Made by a program: the position numbers and the translations under genes. Under the pieces are notes generated by a model. That model ran no database searches. It was not told the origin of the DNA and worked only from the letters and a program-made list of their open reading frames with translations. A stretch of 64,000 bases of DNA from Heterobasidion occidentale (taxonomy: Eukaryota > Basidiomycota > Agaricomycetes > Russulales > Bondarzewiaceae): positions 620,001 to 684,000 of the forward strand of contig JBCAQO010000012.1 of assembly GCA_039111635.1 (NCBI GenBank). Direction: 5' to 3'. Of this stretch, positions 1-12,000 are shown one piece after another. Positions within the stretch are counted from its first letter, which is position 1. Each line of letters starts with the position of its first letter.

Positions 1-2297
1 GGAAGCTCAACATTGGAAGGGTGTCCGCGATCGCATGTATCGGTCTGGAGACCTCGGTCGTTACATGCCGGACGGCGTTGTCGAATGCACGGGACGCGCA
101 GACGACCAAGTCAAAATTCGTGGTTTCCGCATAGAGCTTGGCGAGATCGACACCCACCTCAGCCAGCACCCGCTTGTCAGAGAGAATGTCACATTGGTCA
201 GAAGAGATAAGGACGAGGAAAAAATACTCGTCAGCTATTTTGTGCCATTGAACAGCCCGGATTTGGACGGGTTTGCCAGCGACATACCTGAAGGAGAGGA
301 TGTCGTTAGCGGAATTCGGAAGTATAGAAAGCTGATCAAGGATATCAGAGAGCATCTCAAAAAGAAGCTGCCGATTTACAGCGTTCCCACTTGTGAGTCG
401 TTTCCGATCGTGCTTGTTTGACTTCCTCTCATTGTTCATAGTGTTTGTCCCTCTCAAGCGTATGCCTCTCAACCCTAATGGTAAGATCGACAAGCCAGCT
501 CTCCCCTTCCCCGACACAGCGCAGGCGGCATCTGTCGAGCCCAAAGCCCCATCCGACGCGCGGAAGGGGACCACTACTGAGGAGACCATGCAAACCTTGT
601 GGGCCAAAATCCTGCCCAATGCGCCATCACCGATTCCTCTAGATGAGAGCTTCTTTGACTTGGGAGGCCACTCTATTCTCGCTACTCGACTTATCTTTGC
701 GATCCGCAAGACTTTCGTAATTAATGCGCCGTTAGGCTTGATATTCGATCAACCGACCATCAGCGGCCTTGCCTCAGAGGTTGATGCCCTCCGAAACGCT
801 GATCTTGGACTAGCCAACGGTACTCCATCATCTGCTCAGCCTTCAGTCCACGACACGAGGAAGGCTGCTCCTAGTGTTGTCGAGTACGGGCGCGATTATG
901 AAAGCTTAATGCCGAAGTTACGACCTTCGTATGCTCCTTTGCCAGCAGATTTCTCGTCTCGCCCATTGACGATATTCTTGACGGGTGCGACTGGGTTTTT
1001 GGGTGCCTTCATTCTTCGTGATCTTCTTGCGCGCGAAGGAAGAGTAAAAAAGGTGATATGCCATGTTCGTGCTTCAACAGCGGAAAAGGCATTGGAGCGC
1101 TTAAAAGAGGGTGCAAGTGATCGTGGCGTATGGGACGAAAGATGGATCTCAGCAGGTAGACTTGAAGTCGTCCGTGGAGATCTCGATCAGGAATTGTTCG
1201 GTCTTGGGGAGAGTGAGTGGGCGCGCATATCTCACGAGGTTGACGTTGTATTGCATAACGGTGCGCTTGTGAGTGATGACTCGCACGGACATTCAGCGCT
1301 CGTCTGATTATAGCTTTATTCAGGTTCACTGGGTGTATCCCTATGAGCGACTGCGGTCCGTGAACGTAGTTGGTACCCTGACCGCCATCGAACTCGCCTC
1401 CGTCGGCAAACAGAAGGCTCTTGTATTCGTCTCCTCCACATCTGCCATCGACACGGAACACTACGTACGTCTATCCGAATCGTTATCTCAAGGTGAAAAC
1501 GGAGGAGTCCCCGAGAGCGATGATCTCGAGGGAGCTAGGCATTCCCTGAAGACTGGTTACGGTCAGTCAAAGTGGGTTTCTGAAAAGCTACTTTTCGAGG
1601 CGGGAAGACGGGGATTACGAGGCCACATCGTGCGTCCTGGCTACGTCGTGGGCGCTTCCGACACTGCTGGTACGTTCAAATCTTTCAATTGAAAGTGTGA
1701 TCGAAGCTGATGGATTTGATGGAAGTTACCAACACCGATGATTTCATTTGGCGCATGGTCAAGGGTTGCATTCAGCTAGGCCTGGTCCCAAACATCAACA
1801 ATACGGTCAACATGGTTCCAGTCGATCATGTTGCTCGATGCACAGCGCTTGCGGCGATAGCTCCTCTTCCAGATGCCCCTCTTTCCGTTCTCCACGTGCA
1901 AGCATCTCCACTGCCCACGTTCAATGACATTTTATCATCGCTCGGTCACTATGGTTTCTCTACAAACCAATGCGAATATCTTGTCTGGCGGCGCAAGCTG
2001 GAACAGCACGTCATGGAAGTGCAAGACAACGCGCTTTTCCCCCTACTTCATTTTGTATTGGACGACTTGCCGACAAGCACGAAGGCGCCAAATCTTGATG
2101 ACTCCAATATGAGGGCTGTCCTCCAGCCACACACGCGACAGCTGGACGTGACAGTTACCACCGACTTGATGGGCAGATACCTGTCATGGCTAGTGCAGGC
2201 CGGGTTCTTGCCTGCGCCTCTTGACTTTACTGCCAATCCATTGCCACAGCTGGCAAATGGGTCGGCGGCGAAAGCAGTGGGGCGCAGTGGTGTTTGA
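1..2297 (+). CDS. LYS2: L-2-aminoadipate reductase (LYS2), 3' part
   Basis: Large subunit of alpha-aminoadipate reductase, which activates and reduces 2-aminoadipate to its semialdehyde in fungal lysine synthesis. The 5' end lies outside the window. Exons: <1-392, 442-1268, 1324-1669, 1726-2297; all phases fit. Visible in order: the end of the adenylation domain ([10 protein letters not shown], then [10 protein letters not shown]), a carrier domain with the phosphopantetheine serine in DLGGHS (about 657-674), and an NADPH-dependent thioester reductase with GATGFLG near 985, the [13 protein letters not shown] junction across intron 2, and a YxxxK pair in GYGQSKW. Introns are 49-56 nt. No frame problem is seen. 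The identification is firm; only the missing N-terminal part cannot be judged. Confidence 0.95.
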
Positions 2298-2973
2298 GAA
2301 AGGAAAACAAAAGGTGACATGGTTTTATCGCATTGCCGAACCGCCTGTTTTGTACACTATCAGTCGAGTTGACGTAGAAGTGTGGGTAACTGTTGTATTA
2401 CGGCTGTGCATGATGCGCATGCCCCAAAATGTCACAGACAATTTCAGCCTCGCCTTTGTTCTTGACGGCGTCTGAAAGGCGTGGGTACCCACTGGTCCCA
2501 GTACGGAATGGTCTGCATGGGGTATGTGGCGCTTGCACCCATCTACATCGGACTTTGGACGCTCAAATGTATCCCTTACTAGCGTTGAACGTTTGCCGCT
2601 CGCGGTCCAATCAGTTCCAAAAGACAGTCACGCTTGGCATTCATTTGGGTCGATCAGGCTCAAGGCTAATGGCCAAAATTGCAGTGAAGGCACAATCACC
2701 ACGGGATGGCTCTGTTGAGCCACATGAGTACTATTCCTACCCTCCACATTCAACTAGAGGGTGGCCAAAGACAATTTCCTCGCGAGTACAATAACTATTC
2801 TTGAACCGTCCATCCGAGCTGATCTTTAACGGTCGCTTGAATGCGTGAGGTTCGGGCGCCAGTGTCGAAGCCACTGATGTGTCACGACCGAATTCTCGAC
2901 AGCCTCTGTGCCTGGAATGACTAGGTCATGAGCGACCGCAGCTACCTTCCTTCTCCTCACTTCTCTCATCAGT
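2298..2973. other. Intergenic, 676 bp
   Basis: Holds the LYS2 3' flank and the upstream region of the DUF6533 gene. The reading frames here are short and lack splice-consistent extensions. No gene, RNA or repeat recognised. Confidence 0.6.
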
Positions 2974-4823
2974 ATGGCGACCATACTCCCTCGATCGTCT
3001 TCACAAAGTCTGACGATTGCAAACAATCTACGAATAGCAGCAATATCTATCGCTGTATATGAGTGAGTCGTATCACTTTCCAAGTGTGTATATCAGCTCT
3101 GAGGATGAATAGTTACATATGCACCCTTCCAGCGGAATGGAGGTTTTTCAAGGGGCACGTATGCCCATTTCGACCCAGGTGATCATGGCAAGAAGGACAA
3201 AGAATCTCGCTGATGCTTGTCTTGTTAGTCCTGGATTTGCACTTTTCTATCTTATTCGGTAAGCAGACATCATTGTGATACAAGTTAAAGTCTGACATCT
3301 GTTCTCAAAGATATATCAGCATCGCAACACTGTTAATTAGTAACATCGGATTCTTTTCCTCCAACTTTACTCCAACTACGTGTCAAAAGTATTATATGGC
3401 TGCGCCAGTTCTTAAGGGTATGTTGTTACTTAGGCTAAGGAAATCCCCCCTGAATTGTAAGTAGTTTTCCAAATAATGGTCTCTCAATCAATCCTAGGAG
3501 CACGGTATGGGGTGTATCCAATCCTTTTGCGGCGACGGAGTTTGAAGGTTCGTTTAGGACATACAATATTTCTCGCCGGAACCGTTGGGTTGGTTGGTCT
3601 TTAGGGTGTGGCTTTCTTGTCGTATCAGTGGTAAGGCAGTCGATATTTTGGCTCTTATTAGGAGCAATCTAACATTGCACAGTTCCAGTGGTTAACCAAT
3701 CTATATCATCGCGTTCGTAAGTTGCCACCCAGAATGCGCTTACTCCAAGTGAATAATACATTTCCATACTGCTAGCGGTCTCGAACAATGTACGTCTATC
3801 TTATCGTAGAGCGTCCTCCTGTTGACTCTGCATACCCCAGGGAAAGTGAGTCAGACTGTGTTCTAAATCGACAATTAGCGTCTAAGATATCACAGCTGTA
3901 CCACCGGGGCCGATCATCCTGATGCTCATCTGTCAGCCTGGCTCTTCTACTTATTGGCTATGATTTACGACGCCTCCACCCTTCTGATTTCAACCGTGTA
4001 TTTGACAAGGTATCAGCCACGTTCCTCAGCGTAAGTACTGCATACGTGTTCTCATTCCATCCACTCACTGCCTATCCTTAGAATGTCACATCTCATTAAA
4101 ATGTATGTCCAATAGATTGACTCTGATGGCTTCTGTGCTCAGGCAATGCAGAATGCTGTACGATGGACTAGGCTATTTTGTAGCCTTGACAAGTGCGTCT
4201 TGATTGGCGCTGAAAGTGCGCTCAGATTCTAATTTTTCTGAAAGCGTCAAATATCCTGAACCTGATACTGTACCGAGCAAGCGACGTCAACATCCAGGTA
4301 TGTTTGATCTGTGCGGTGTCATTCGTGAACTCACACCCCAAATTCATTTAGTCCGCTGGGTGAGGCAAAACTATACTCTTGGCGATGTTGTTCAACTTGC
4401 TCACAACGAAACAGAGTGTCTCTAAGCTATAGTGTAACATGGATTATGAGCCAACGTATATTGATCCATCTGCGCGGTTCGCACCACTTTTGAAGTGACC
4501 GGAGCTTTTACTCATTACAGATTTCTTAAATAGATGCGGGAGCACCCAAAGAATCACATACCGCTGTGACCCATTATCTGCAATCGTTACAAGACATCAA
4601 TACTGCGATACGTGCATATGGCCTATCACCAACTAGACCGCAACATGAGCTCCACAGAGCACGGGATCTTCAAGCTGGCGAAGACTTGGCTGAATTAAAC
4701 CTTCAAGTGCGGATCGGGCGCTCGATCGTCGCGGATGATAGGAGCCATCCTGTAGCAAATCCGTTGGACAGGGCGCCGTATACGTCTCAGAAGGCGATGT
4801 GGGAACAAAGGCAAGATGTGTGA
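2974..4823 (+). CDS. DUF6533-type multi-pass membrane protein, 16 exons
   Basis: Uncharacterised integral membrane family, much expanded in Agaricomycetes; function unknown. Exons: 2974-3062, 3113-3178, 3229-3258, 3311-3417, 3465-3504, 3558-3630, 3683-3716, 3776-3789, 3841-3845, 3896-4030, 4082-4102, 4143-4192, 4245-4297, 4352-4359, 4415-4476, 4534-4823, giving 358 residues with every phase matching. The N-terminal DUF6533 signature reads AVYDYICTLPAEW; later landmarks are RYISIATLLISNIGFF, WLTNLYHRV, DAHLSAWLFYLLAMIYDAST, YDGLGYFVALT and VTWIMSQRILIHLR, forming several hydrophobic helices before a polar tail. Exons 8, 9 and 14 are micro-exons of 14, 5 and 8 nt. An alternative stop at 4491-4493 would arise if the intron at 4477-4533 were retained. 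Confidence 0.85.
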
Positions 4824-5169
4824 GATGTTATTAGGTCGTTGTCATCACCAAAGTCACTCAAATAGTTATTCACGAGAACACAGGGTAGCGCAGAAGCACA
4901 TACGTCATGTACAATACCTCGTGTTCAAGCTTCGGGAGCGCTCTGCGGCGCAGCAACGTCTCCTTTAATGAGAGCGCTGGATCGCTCGGTCTATGATCTT
5001 CTGTAGTGTTCATCGTGATTGTCAAGAAATGGTTCAATAAGGTTGGTTCTGTTCCGAAGTTGATCTCCTGCGTCAATGGCAGCTGCGTATGCCTCGCAGA
5101 GGTTCCAGGCGCTTCGTTTGATTATATAGACCACGAACAGCACCCTGCGAGAGCCATCGCTCTGCAACG
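4824..5169. other. Intergenic, 346 bp, upstream of the viperin gene
   Basis: Non-coding by inspection. It must hold the promoter of the viperin-like gene, but I see no clear TATA box or known element. Confidence 0.5.
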
Positions 5170-6343
5170 ATGCTGAATTGGTTCCGTGACACACTCTCCA
5201 CAGTTGCAATTCACTCTCTCAAAGACCCGGAGGAAATTCCAGTCTCTGTGAACTATTTCCCTCACAGGTGACGATCAGCGTCTTATTTGTTGCTCTTTTC
5301 CCCTGATTGTGACCCACAGGAAATGCAATTATGCTTGCGAGTTCTGTTTCCATACTACGAAGAACATCTCGATCCTGCCTTTAGAAGAGGCGAAGAAGGG
5401 CCTACGTTTGCTTTCCGATGCAGGCATGAAGAAGCTCAACATAAGCGGCGGAGAGCCGTTCCTCAAGCCTGTGTTCATCGGAGAGCTCTTCCGGTTCTGC
5501 AAAGAGGAGCTCGGGCTTGAGTCCTGTTCTGTCGTGAACAATGGCTCCAAAGTGACCGAAAGGTGGCTGGACGAGTATGGTGGATACCTGGATGTCATGG
5601 CGCTATCGTGCGACTCTTTTGACGCGGAGACGAATCGCCTCTTGGGAAGGTCGGAGAAGGGAAGCGCGGGTCAGCACGCTCGGCGCATATTCCAGATCGC
5701 GGAGTGGTGTAGAGCCCGCGGGATTATTGTCAAGATAAATACCGTGGTCACAAGGCAATTTGCTCATTTCAGTCTCAATATGCCGCATTGTGCTCACCGC
5801 CCTTGATCCCACTATTAGATTGAACTGGCAGGAAGATATGAATGAGCCGATCACGGAGCTTTCGCCCTTCCGATGGAAGGTGAGACATCTGACTCATTCT
5901 GTGATACTATACCGATTCCTCCGTGACAGGTCTTTCAAGTTCTTCTCCTCGATTCAGAAAATACAGGAGAAGCGACGGGTTCATTGAGGGACGCTCGTGA
6001 TCTCGTGATCTCGCGTGACGAGTTTCAGGCCTTTCTCAAGCGCCACAAAGAACAGAGCTGCCTTGTTCCCGAGGACAACGAAGCAATGAAGGATTCTTAT
6101 CTCAACCTGGATGAAGAGATGAGGTAGGCCGCTCCGCAAACGCCGGAACGTGGAGCTTCTGACTGAGAAGTTCTGCTTTCAAGATTCCTCAACTGTCGAG
6201 ACGGAGGAAAGAGGCCCGGACGATCCATCCTCCAAGTAGGCGTCAAGGAGGCGCTGAAAGACGCTGGGTTTGACAGCAAGGCGTTTATCGATCGAGGTGG
6301 GGTGTTCCCCTGGAGTCGTAACAAAGGCGTCCCAGATTGGTGA
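5170..6343 (+). CDS. Viperin (RSAD2)-like radical-SAM enzyme
   Basis: Homologue of viperin, the radical-SAM enzyme that in animals turns CTP into the chain terminator ddhCTP. Exons: 5170-5267, 5320-5754, 5819-5879, 5930-6123, 6184-6343; 315 residues and no frame break. The 4Fe-4S motif CNYACEFC gives Cys35, Cys39 and Cys42, followed by FHT as in viperins. Next come ISGGEP (about 74-79), SCDSFD, a viperin-like WQEDM segment, [39 protein letters not shown] and a C-terminal Trp (GVPDW), which viperins also end with. The short N-terminus lacks the long amphipathic ER-anchoring helix of the animal protein. Intron 2 has a GC donor at 5755. Family identity is seen in the sequence; CTP as substrate is inferred from the family. 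Upstream non-coding exons are not excluded. Confidence 0.93.
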
Positions 6344-6707
6344 CTCTGATAGGTCCGAAAGATCCTCTTACAGCCTCTTACCTACGTCTTTGTATAAAAC
6401 CTGGCAATCCATTTCGGCCCGCTTTACAGATAGCAGGTACAAGTTCGAGCATGTGAGAGACCAAATCGTCCACGGGCTAAGGCGGGTTTATTTTTTTCCT
6501 GCCGATCCACTGCACCCGGGTAGATGTTCTCACGATCTGTAGTCGTCACTGTTGATTCCTCTGTTCCGTAGGGTAAAGGCTGTTAACAAGAGCAATGGAG
6601 CCCGTAATTGAATGCTGTATACGGCGTCTGTTGTAAAGGTTCATAACGAGTCCAACATTCATCCTGACTCCTATGATTCCCCGACCTTCCGACTTTGCAT
6701 CTGCTAA
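6344..6707. other. Intergenic, 364 bp
   Basis: Separates the viperin-like and TPR genes, which share a strand. No coding signal or known regulatory element recognised. Confidence 0.5.
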
Positions 6708-8998
6708 ATGGCCGGTCCTTTCGCTCTGAGAGATTTCATTGATCTAGCAGTCGCCATTAAATCAAGCATCAGTCAGGCAAGAATCGCCCATTGTCTCTCT
6801 TTTACACGAAACTAACCATTCGATCAGGTCTATGACAACCAGCAATTGCTTCAGTCGTTGGCGGAAGACCTACACGACGATATCAAGAACCTGTACAATT
6901 GCGTCACTTTGGCCGAGACATCTTCAACGGGAGAATCGAGCGTGCTCGACTCCGCGTTTCTTCACGTCTTGTCTGCTTTGAGAACGCGAGTCTTTCTACC
7001 CCGCGCCTGCTTCTGCTTCGAGGACTTACCACCGTGTACGCGGCGGCAGCGGTTTGACGGACTGCCTGAGATGCTGTAACAAGTTCATCACACCACCGTC
7101 CCACAGCGGGATGGCCGCTTTCAAATTGAAATTGGTAGCCTGGAAAGCGAGAGACATCATTCCGGTCAAGATCGAAACCGTCAAACGGAGAGTGGATGCG
7201 TGCTATAGGCGATTCATGGTAAGTTCAAGGTTTCTTCATGCGATCGTAGCGTCGGTTCATGTCTCGAAAAGATAGCGGGCATCACTGGGATCAGGCAGGA
7301 AATTAAAGGACAGATCGTCAATTGCATCCAGGTTGCCCAATCCAGTCAGGCTAAGGCCGTGCATCTCATTGGTGCAGATGACATGGATAAAGGAGAGATG
7401 AAGGATGCTCTGATCAGGGCAAAAGAGGCCAGTGTGTCTGGATTGGTCAGGGCTGTTCAGATCTGACGAGAAAACAACAGGAGTTGCAGTTCCTTTCAGA
7501 CTCGTCCATTCCCGAGAGTGCCTATTTGCGGCTCAAAATCCGGGCTATAGAAAAGATGCTCTCGTCGTCCCGGATGTCCTCCGCTTCGGCACCAGCACCC
7601 TCAACGACCCTCTCGCTGTCTGCGACTTCCGAGTCCCCTCGCAGACTATCGGCCCCTCCATCATTGCCTAGCTACGTTGCATCCAGCGACTTCCGCATCT
7701 CCATCACTACATGCAGTGATCCCTCGAGGAGCACCAAAGACACCATGGACGATGCTGTGATGCGAATTTTGCGGCTCGTCGACGCTCTGGCAGATGTCAA
7801 GAACCAAGATGAATTACACCCCGATGCCGCAGATAATTTGACGGCGCTCTCTCTGTCGCTCGGACACTTGGACCTGATAGGAGAGTCCTGTAAGGTGGCT
7901 GGGTGGGCCGTGATTGCCTACCGATGTATTGACAGGACGTATCCGTCCGAATATCGGGCGAAGCTGGCATCTGCGCTCAACCACCATTCCGTTCGCCTCG
8001 CCCAAATCGGGGATTCGCCAGACCAGGCACTGGACGAGGTAGACGAAGCGGTCGGCATCTATCGTGAGCTCTCGAAGGAGGACCCTGACGCCTTCAGAGC
8101 CGACCTCTCATCTTCTCTGAACAATCTCTCTAACACCCTGGCCGCGATGGGCATGCATAAAGAGTCTCTCGAGGCGCAGGCGGAATCTGTCGACATCCTT
8201 CGTGCGCTTTGCTCCGCAGATTCCGACCGATTCGGGCTCCCGCTCATCCGCTCCCTCAACAACCTCTCAAGTACGCTGAAAGCCGTGGCAAACAACCACA
8301 AAGCACTGTTGATCATCGAAGAGGCCGTCCACACCATGGACGCGCTGACCTGGAAAGACTCCAAAGTGACAGAGCCGATCCTCGCCACCTGCCTGTTCAC
8401 GCTAGCTCAATGCCTGCACACGCTGGGCCGCACCAAAGAAGCCATCAAGGCGCTCAAGCGCTCGATCCAGATCCGCCGCGAGCTGTGCAGGAGCAGCCCC
8501 AAGCACCACTACCCGCCACTCGCGGATGCCTTTACCGCGCTCTCCGAGTTCCGGTCGAAGAAGGGCGACCACCCGAGGGCACTCCGCGAAATCGAGAAGG
8601 CGGTCTGGATCGACCGTTCTTGGATCGATTCTAAGCGAGATTCGCAAACGCAGCGCCAATCGCGGGCCTCGCACCTGGCGCGTCTTTTCGCGTGTCTGGT
8701 CAGGGTCGACCGGCGACACGATGCACTCAAGGCCGTGGAGGAGACGGTACAAATTTGGCGGGAGCTCGCGGAGGCCAATGCGGGAAATTTTCGGCCAGAT
8801 TTGGCAACCTCACTGCACAACCTGTCTGTCCATCTCTTTCACCTCGAGAGATACACGGACGCCGCGCGGACGATCGAGGAGACGGTCGAGATCCGGAAGT
8901 CTATCGCAGAGTCAAGGTGCAAGGAAGATCGCGTACATAAATTATTGAGAAACTCGGAGGAGGTCAAGCAGAGGATCCAGGAACAGCTCGGCACATAG
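6708..8998 (+). CDS. N-terminal helical bundle plus TPR-repeat protein
   Basis: Predicted 691-residue all-helical protein. Exons: 6708-6776, 6828-6985, 7050-7218, 7272-7433, 7481-8998. The first ~185 residues (start MAGPFALRDFIDLAVAIK) form amphipathic helices like the N-terminal bundles of fungal STAND/TPR proteins. A Ser/Ala-rich linker follows. From about residue 270 there are roughly six TPR or kinesin-light-chain-like repeats, with recurring SLNNLSNTL, SLHNLSVHL and EETVEIRK-type units. No NB-ARC, CHAT or kinase domain is present. The first two introns carry GC donors (6777 and 6986); the second is the weakest part of the model. Related fungal architectures are linked to incompatibility or immune-like signalling, but no function is shown here. 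It lies 364 bp downstream of the viperin-like gene. Confidence 0.82.
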
Positions 8999-9004
8999 GC
9001 GCGT

Positions 9005-12000
9005 TCAGCTCCCCGCCGCGCACTCCGCCTCCCAATCTCTCGGCGTGAGTTCGTTGACGCGCTCCACGAATGCCTCGAGCGTGCAGAATTCGGGCGCGCC
9101 GGCCATGTGCTTGCCCTCGTCCGCGCACAGCGGCAGCACGAGCGTGCGGTTCTGATACCGCGCGCGCACGTCTGCGCGGTGGCGGCACAAGTCACGCAGC
9201 AGCAGCAGCAACAACAATAACAACGAGGGCGGAGGAAAAACCGGTCAGCGACACGCGCGAGAGAAAGCGAGCAGCCCAAACAACGCACAGTGCTCCGACG
9301 CCGTCTTCGCGCGCCGCCGGAATGGCGACGAGGCGAGCACGGTCTGCAACATGCCTGGGTTCGGGTTCGCGACCATCTTGGGATCCGCGTCGTCCGCACG
9401 GCTCGGCACCGCGACTGCGGGCGCGGCGGTCTCAGAGTCCTGCACCTCCCTCCTGCGGAACAGCTCAAACGTGATGGACGCTGTGAACGCCGGCCACCTG
9501 CGATCGCAATCGCCGCCAATTCAGCCTACCGCCAAAGACACGCAGACCAGATCCCTCGAACGCACCTGTCGTCGAATGCATCTAGCGCGCTCGCGAGCCC
9601 CGCGAGCGCCGTATCATGCGTGCTATGAATCAGTATCTTCGGCGTGCGCGCCTGCTCGTCGACGCTGCTGGCACTCGGGCTCATGCTCGCGCTGGCGGGA
9701 GGCTCCTGCGCCTTGAGCTGCATCTTGCGCGACAGGTCCGCGAGGAGCCTACCCATGCCGAGCCGGCGGACCTCCTCGGTCTTATCTGTCAGCCGGAACG
9801 CGGGATGTCAGAAATACGATTCCCGTCGGGGGTAAAAAGAAGAGGAGAGGGAGGGGAGAGGGAGAGGGAGGGAGAGGAGACGGGGCGCTCTCACACCCTG
9901 CGAACCATTCGTTCACGACGGCTTTTTCCTGTACGGAGGTCAACCGGAAGGGGAGCGGTCAGAGAGCGAAGACATTGGACGCACAGAGCGCCGAGAAAAC
10001 AAACGCACAATCGGGTCCATGACGCTCCGCTCCTCGAACTCAGGCGGCACCTTGACCCCGTGTGCCATCGCCGCGCGTATCTACCACCGCCACCCACGCC
10101 CGAGCCATTTAGAATCCCCAAAAAAGCCAAAATAAAAAAGATCAGCAACCAGTGAGCTCTACGCTGCGACACCGGCCAAAGCGTCCACCCACCGTATCGA
10201 GCACGCCAGACGCGCGGGGCTTCCCGTCGAGCCGGATGGGGTTCCCCCCGAGGTACTTGGCGACCTTCTTGTCGAGCGGCTCGAGCGTGTGTGGTTATAT
10301 GCGGCCGCGGCGGCTGCGCAATAAATCGGACGAGCGGGCGGTCAGTATAGGCGACGAAGCGCGAGTTCCAAGCGCGTCGTTGGAGCCAAAGGCGGGGATG
10401 GAAGTGGGCGCGCGCGGACTCACCGTTTGCGAAGTTCAGGAGGAGGTGCCCGAGGCGAGAGCACGAGAGCGTATTGCCGAGCAGATTCTCGTCGCGGCCG
10501 TTCCTGCATCGCCGTCGCACGCCAGCCAAAAACAAAGCAAAAACAAAAAACCGAGGCCGCGGTCAAGTTAAAATCAAGTCGCGGACGGAGCAGCGGGCGT
10601 GAAGCCAACGCACCGGATGCGGACCTGGGGCACGACGCCCTCGCGCTTCGCCGTGGGGTAGAGACCGTGGACGATCTGCTGCAGCGACTCGATCGTGCGC
10701 GGGAGGTTCGTCGAGCGGAAATAGACGTCGTTAGCGCGCGCGAGCGTGTCCGGGAGGAACCCCAGCCTGAGCGCGCGGCGTCATGGTGCGCAGTGCGGTG
10801 CGAGGAAGGGCACGACGAAGGTACGCGGTCGTGTGGGGGAGATGAGAGACCCCAAGGCGAAGATGCAAGATGAGGATGAGTGATGTCATGATGAGTAGGA
10901 TCGCACATAGCGCGCAGACGCACCTGTCGACGTAGAGTTCGCGCAGCGCGCGGCCGTAGTTGTATGTAGACTGCGCGGAGGAAATATGATCGAGGAAGTC
11001 AGCTCACGCACAGACTCCGTCGCCGCGCTTCGACTACTGCGCCTGCGCGCAGGCAGCGAGCAAGCCAAAACAAAAAGGGACACAAAAATAGACCACACGC
11101 ACCTGCCTCCCCACATCCGTCAGCTCCCCGAGCAGACTAACGCCGCATATACACACACACAAATTAAATCACCACATCAGCCTCAGTCATTCGTCGACGA
11201 AACGCGAGACAACGCACCACTCGCCCTCGACCGCCTCTCCGTCCGCGCGCTCGACGACGCGCTGCACGTCGAGCTCCCCCGGGCTGTGCGGGTCGCGCCC
11301 CGCGACGGCCGCGCGGAAGCGGCGCGCCTGCTTGCACATGATCCAGTGTTCGGGGATGGACGCGGGCGCTTCGGACATGCGCACGGAGACGGGCGTGCGT
11401 TCGCCTAGACAAAGAAGAAGAAAAGAGGAGGGACGCGGTGCGTGTCAGGGTCTGGTGTATGAGCGGGTACGATGGAGACGCGCGGGGCATGGGCGTCGGG
11501 GCGTTGGAGAAGGGCTGTGGTTTACAAACACGATGAGGCGCGTGGACGGATGTCGGTCGCAGGCCATCTGTCGGGCGGATGAGCGTAAAGCGCGCGCAGA
11601 CCACACGTCGCAGCGCAAGTGACCACCAAAAAACGCGCATACATCGCGCAAGGAATATACACAACGCGCATATAGCGTGTCCCCAAGGGCGCCCTCAACA
11701 GACGAGCGCGCAAGCACTCCCGCGCCCACACCCACCCTCAAAAACAAAACAAAAACCGACCCAACGCTCACCATGCCTCACATAAACATGCACCTGCTCC
11801 AGCTCCAGCTCCCTCGGCGCAACCGGATACCCCGCCACGTCCAGCGGCGGCCTCGGCGCCCTGTACCGCGCGCCCCTACCGCCGCCCCCGCTCGCGTTCC
11901 CACCCGCGCCGAGCCCCAGACCCACCAAGCTCGTCCCAGGCGGTGCCATATCCTCAATATCCTCAGTATTCAAAATATCCCCGCGCGCGCCCGACCGTGT

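Noticed and set aside
8839..9519. 226-codon minus-strand frame overlapping the TPR gene end and the phosphatase
   Set aside because: Crosses exon and intron boundaries of the phosphatase in the wrong frame and is Arg/Ser-rich.
9895..9928. A second frameshift in the phosphatase at the 9895/9785 splice
   Set aside because: Using the GTGAGA donor two bases further on restores the phase and gives the expected FAGYKTEE.
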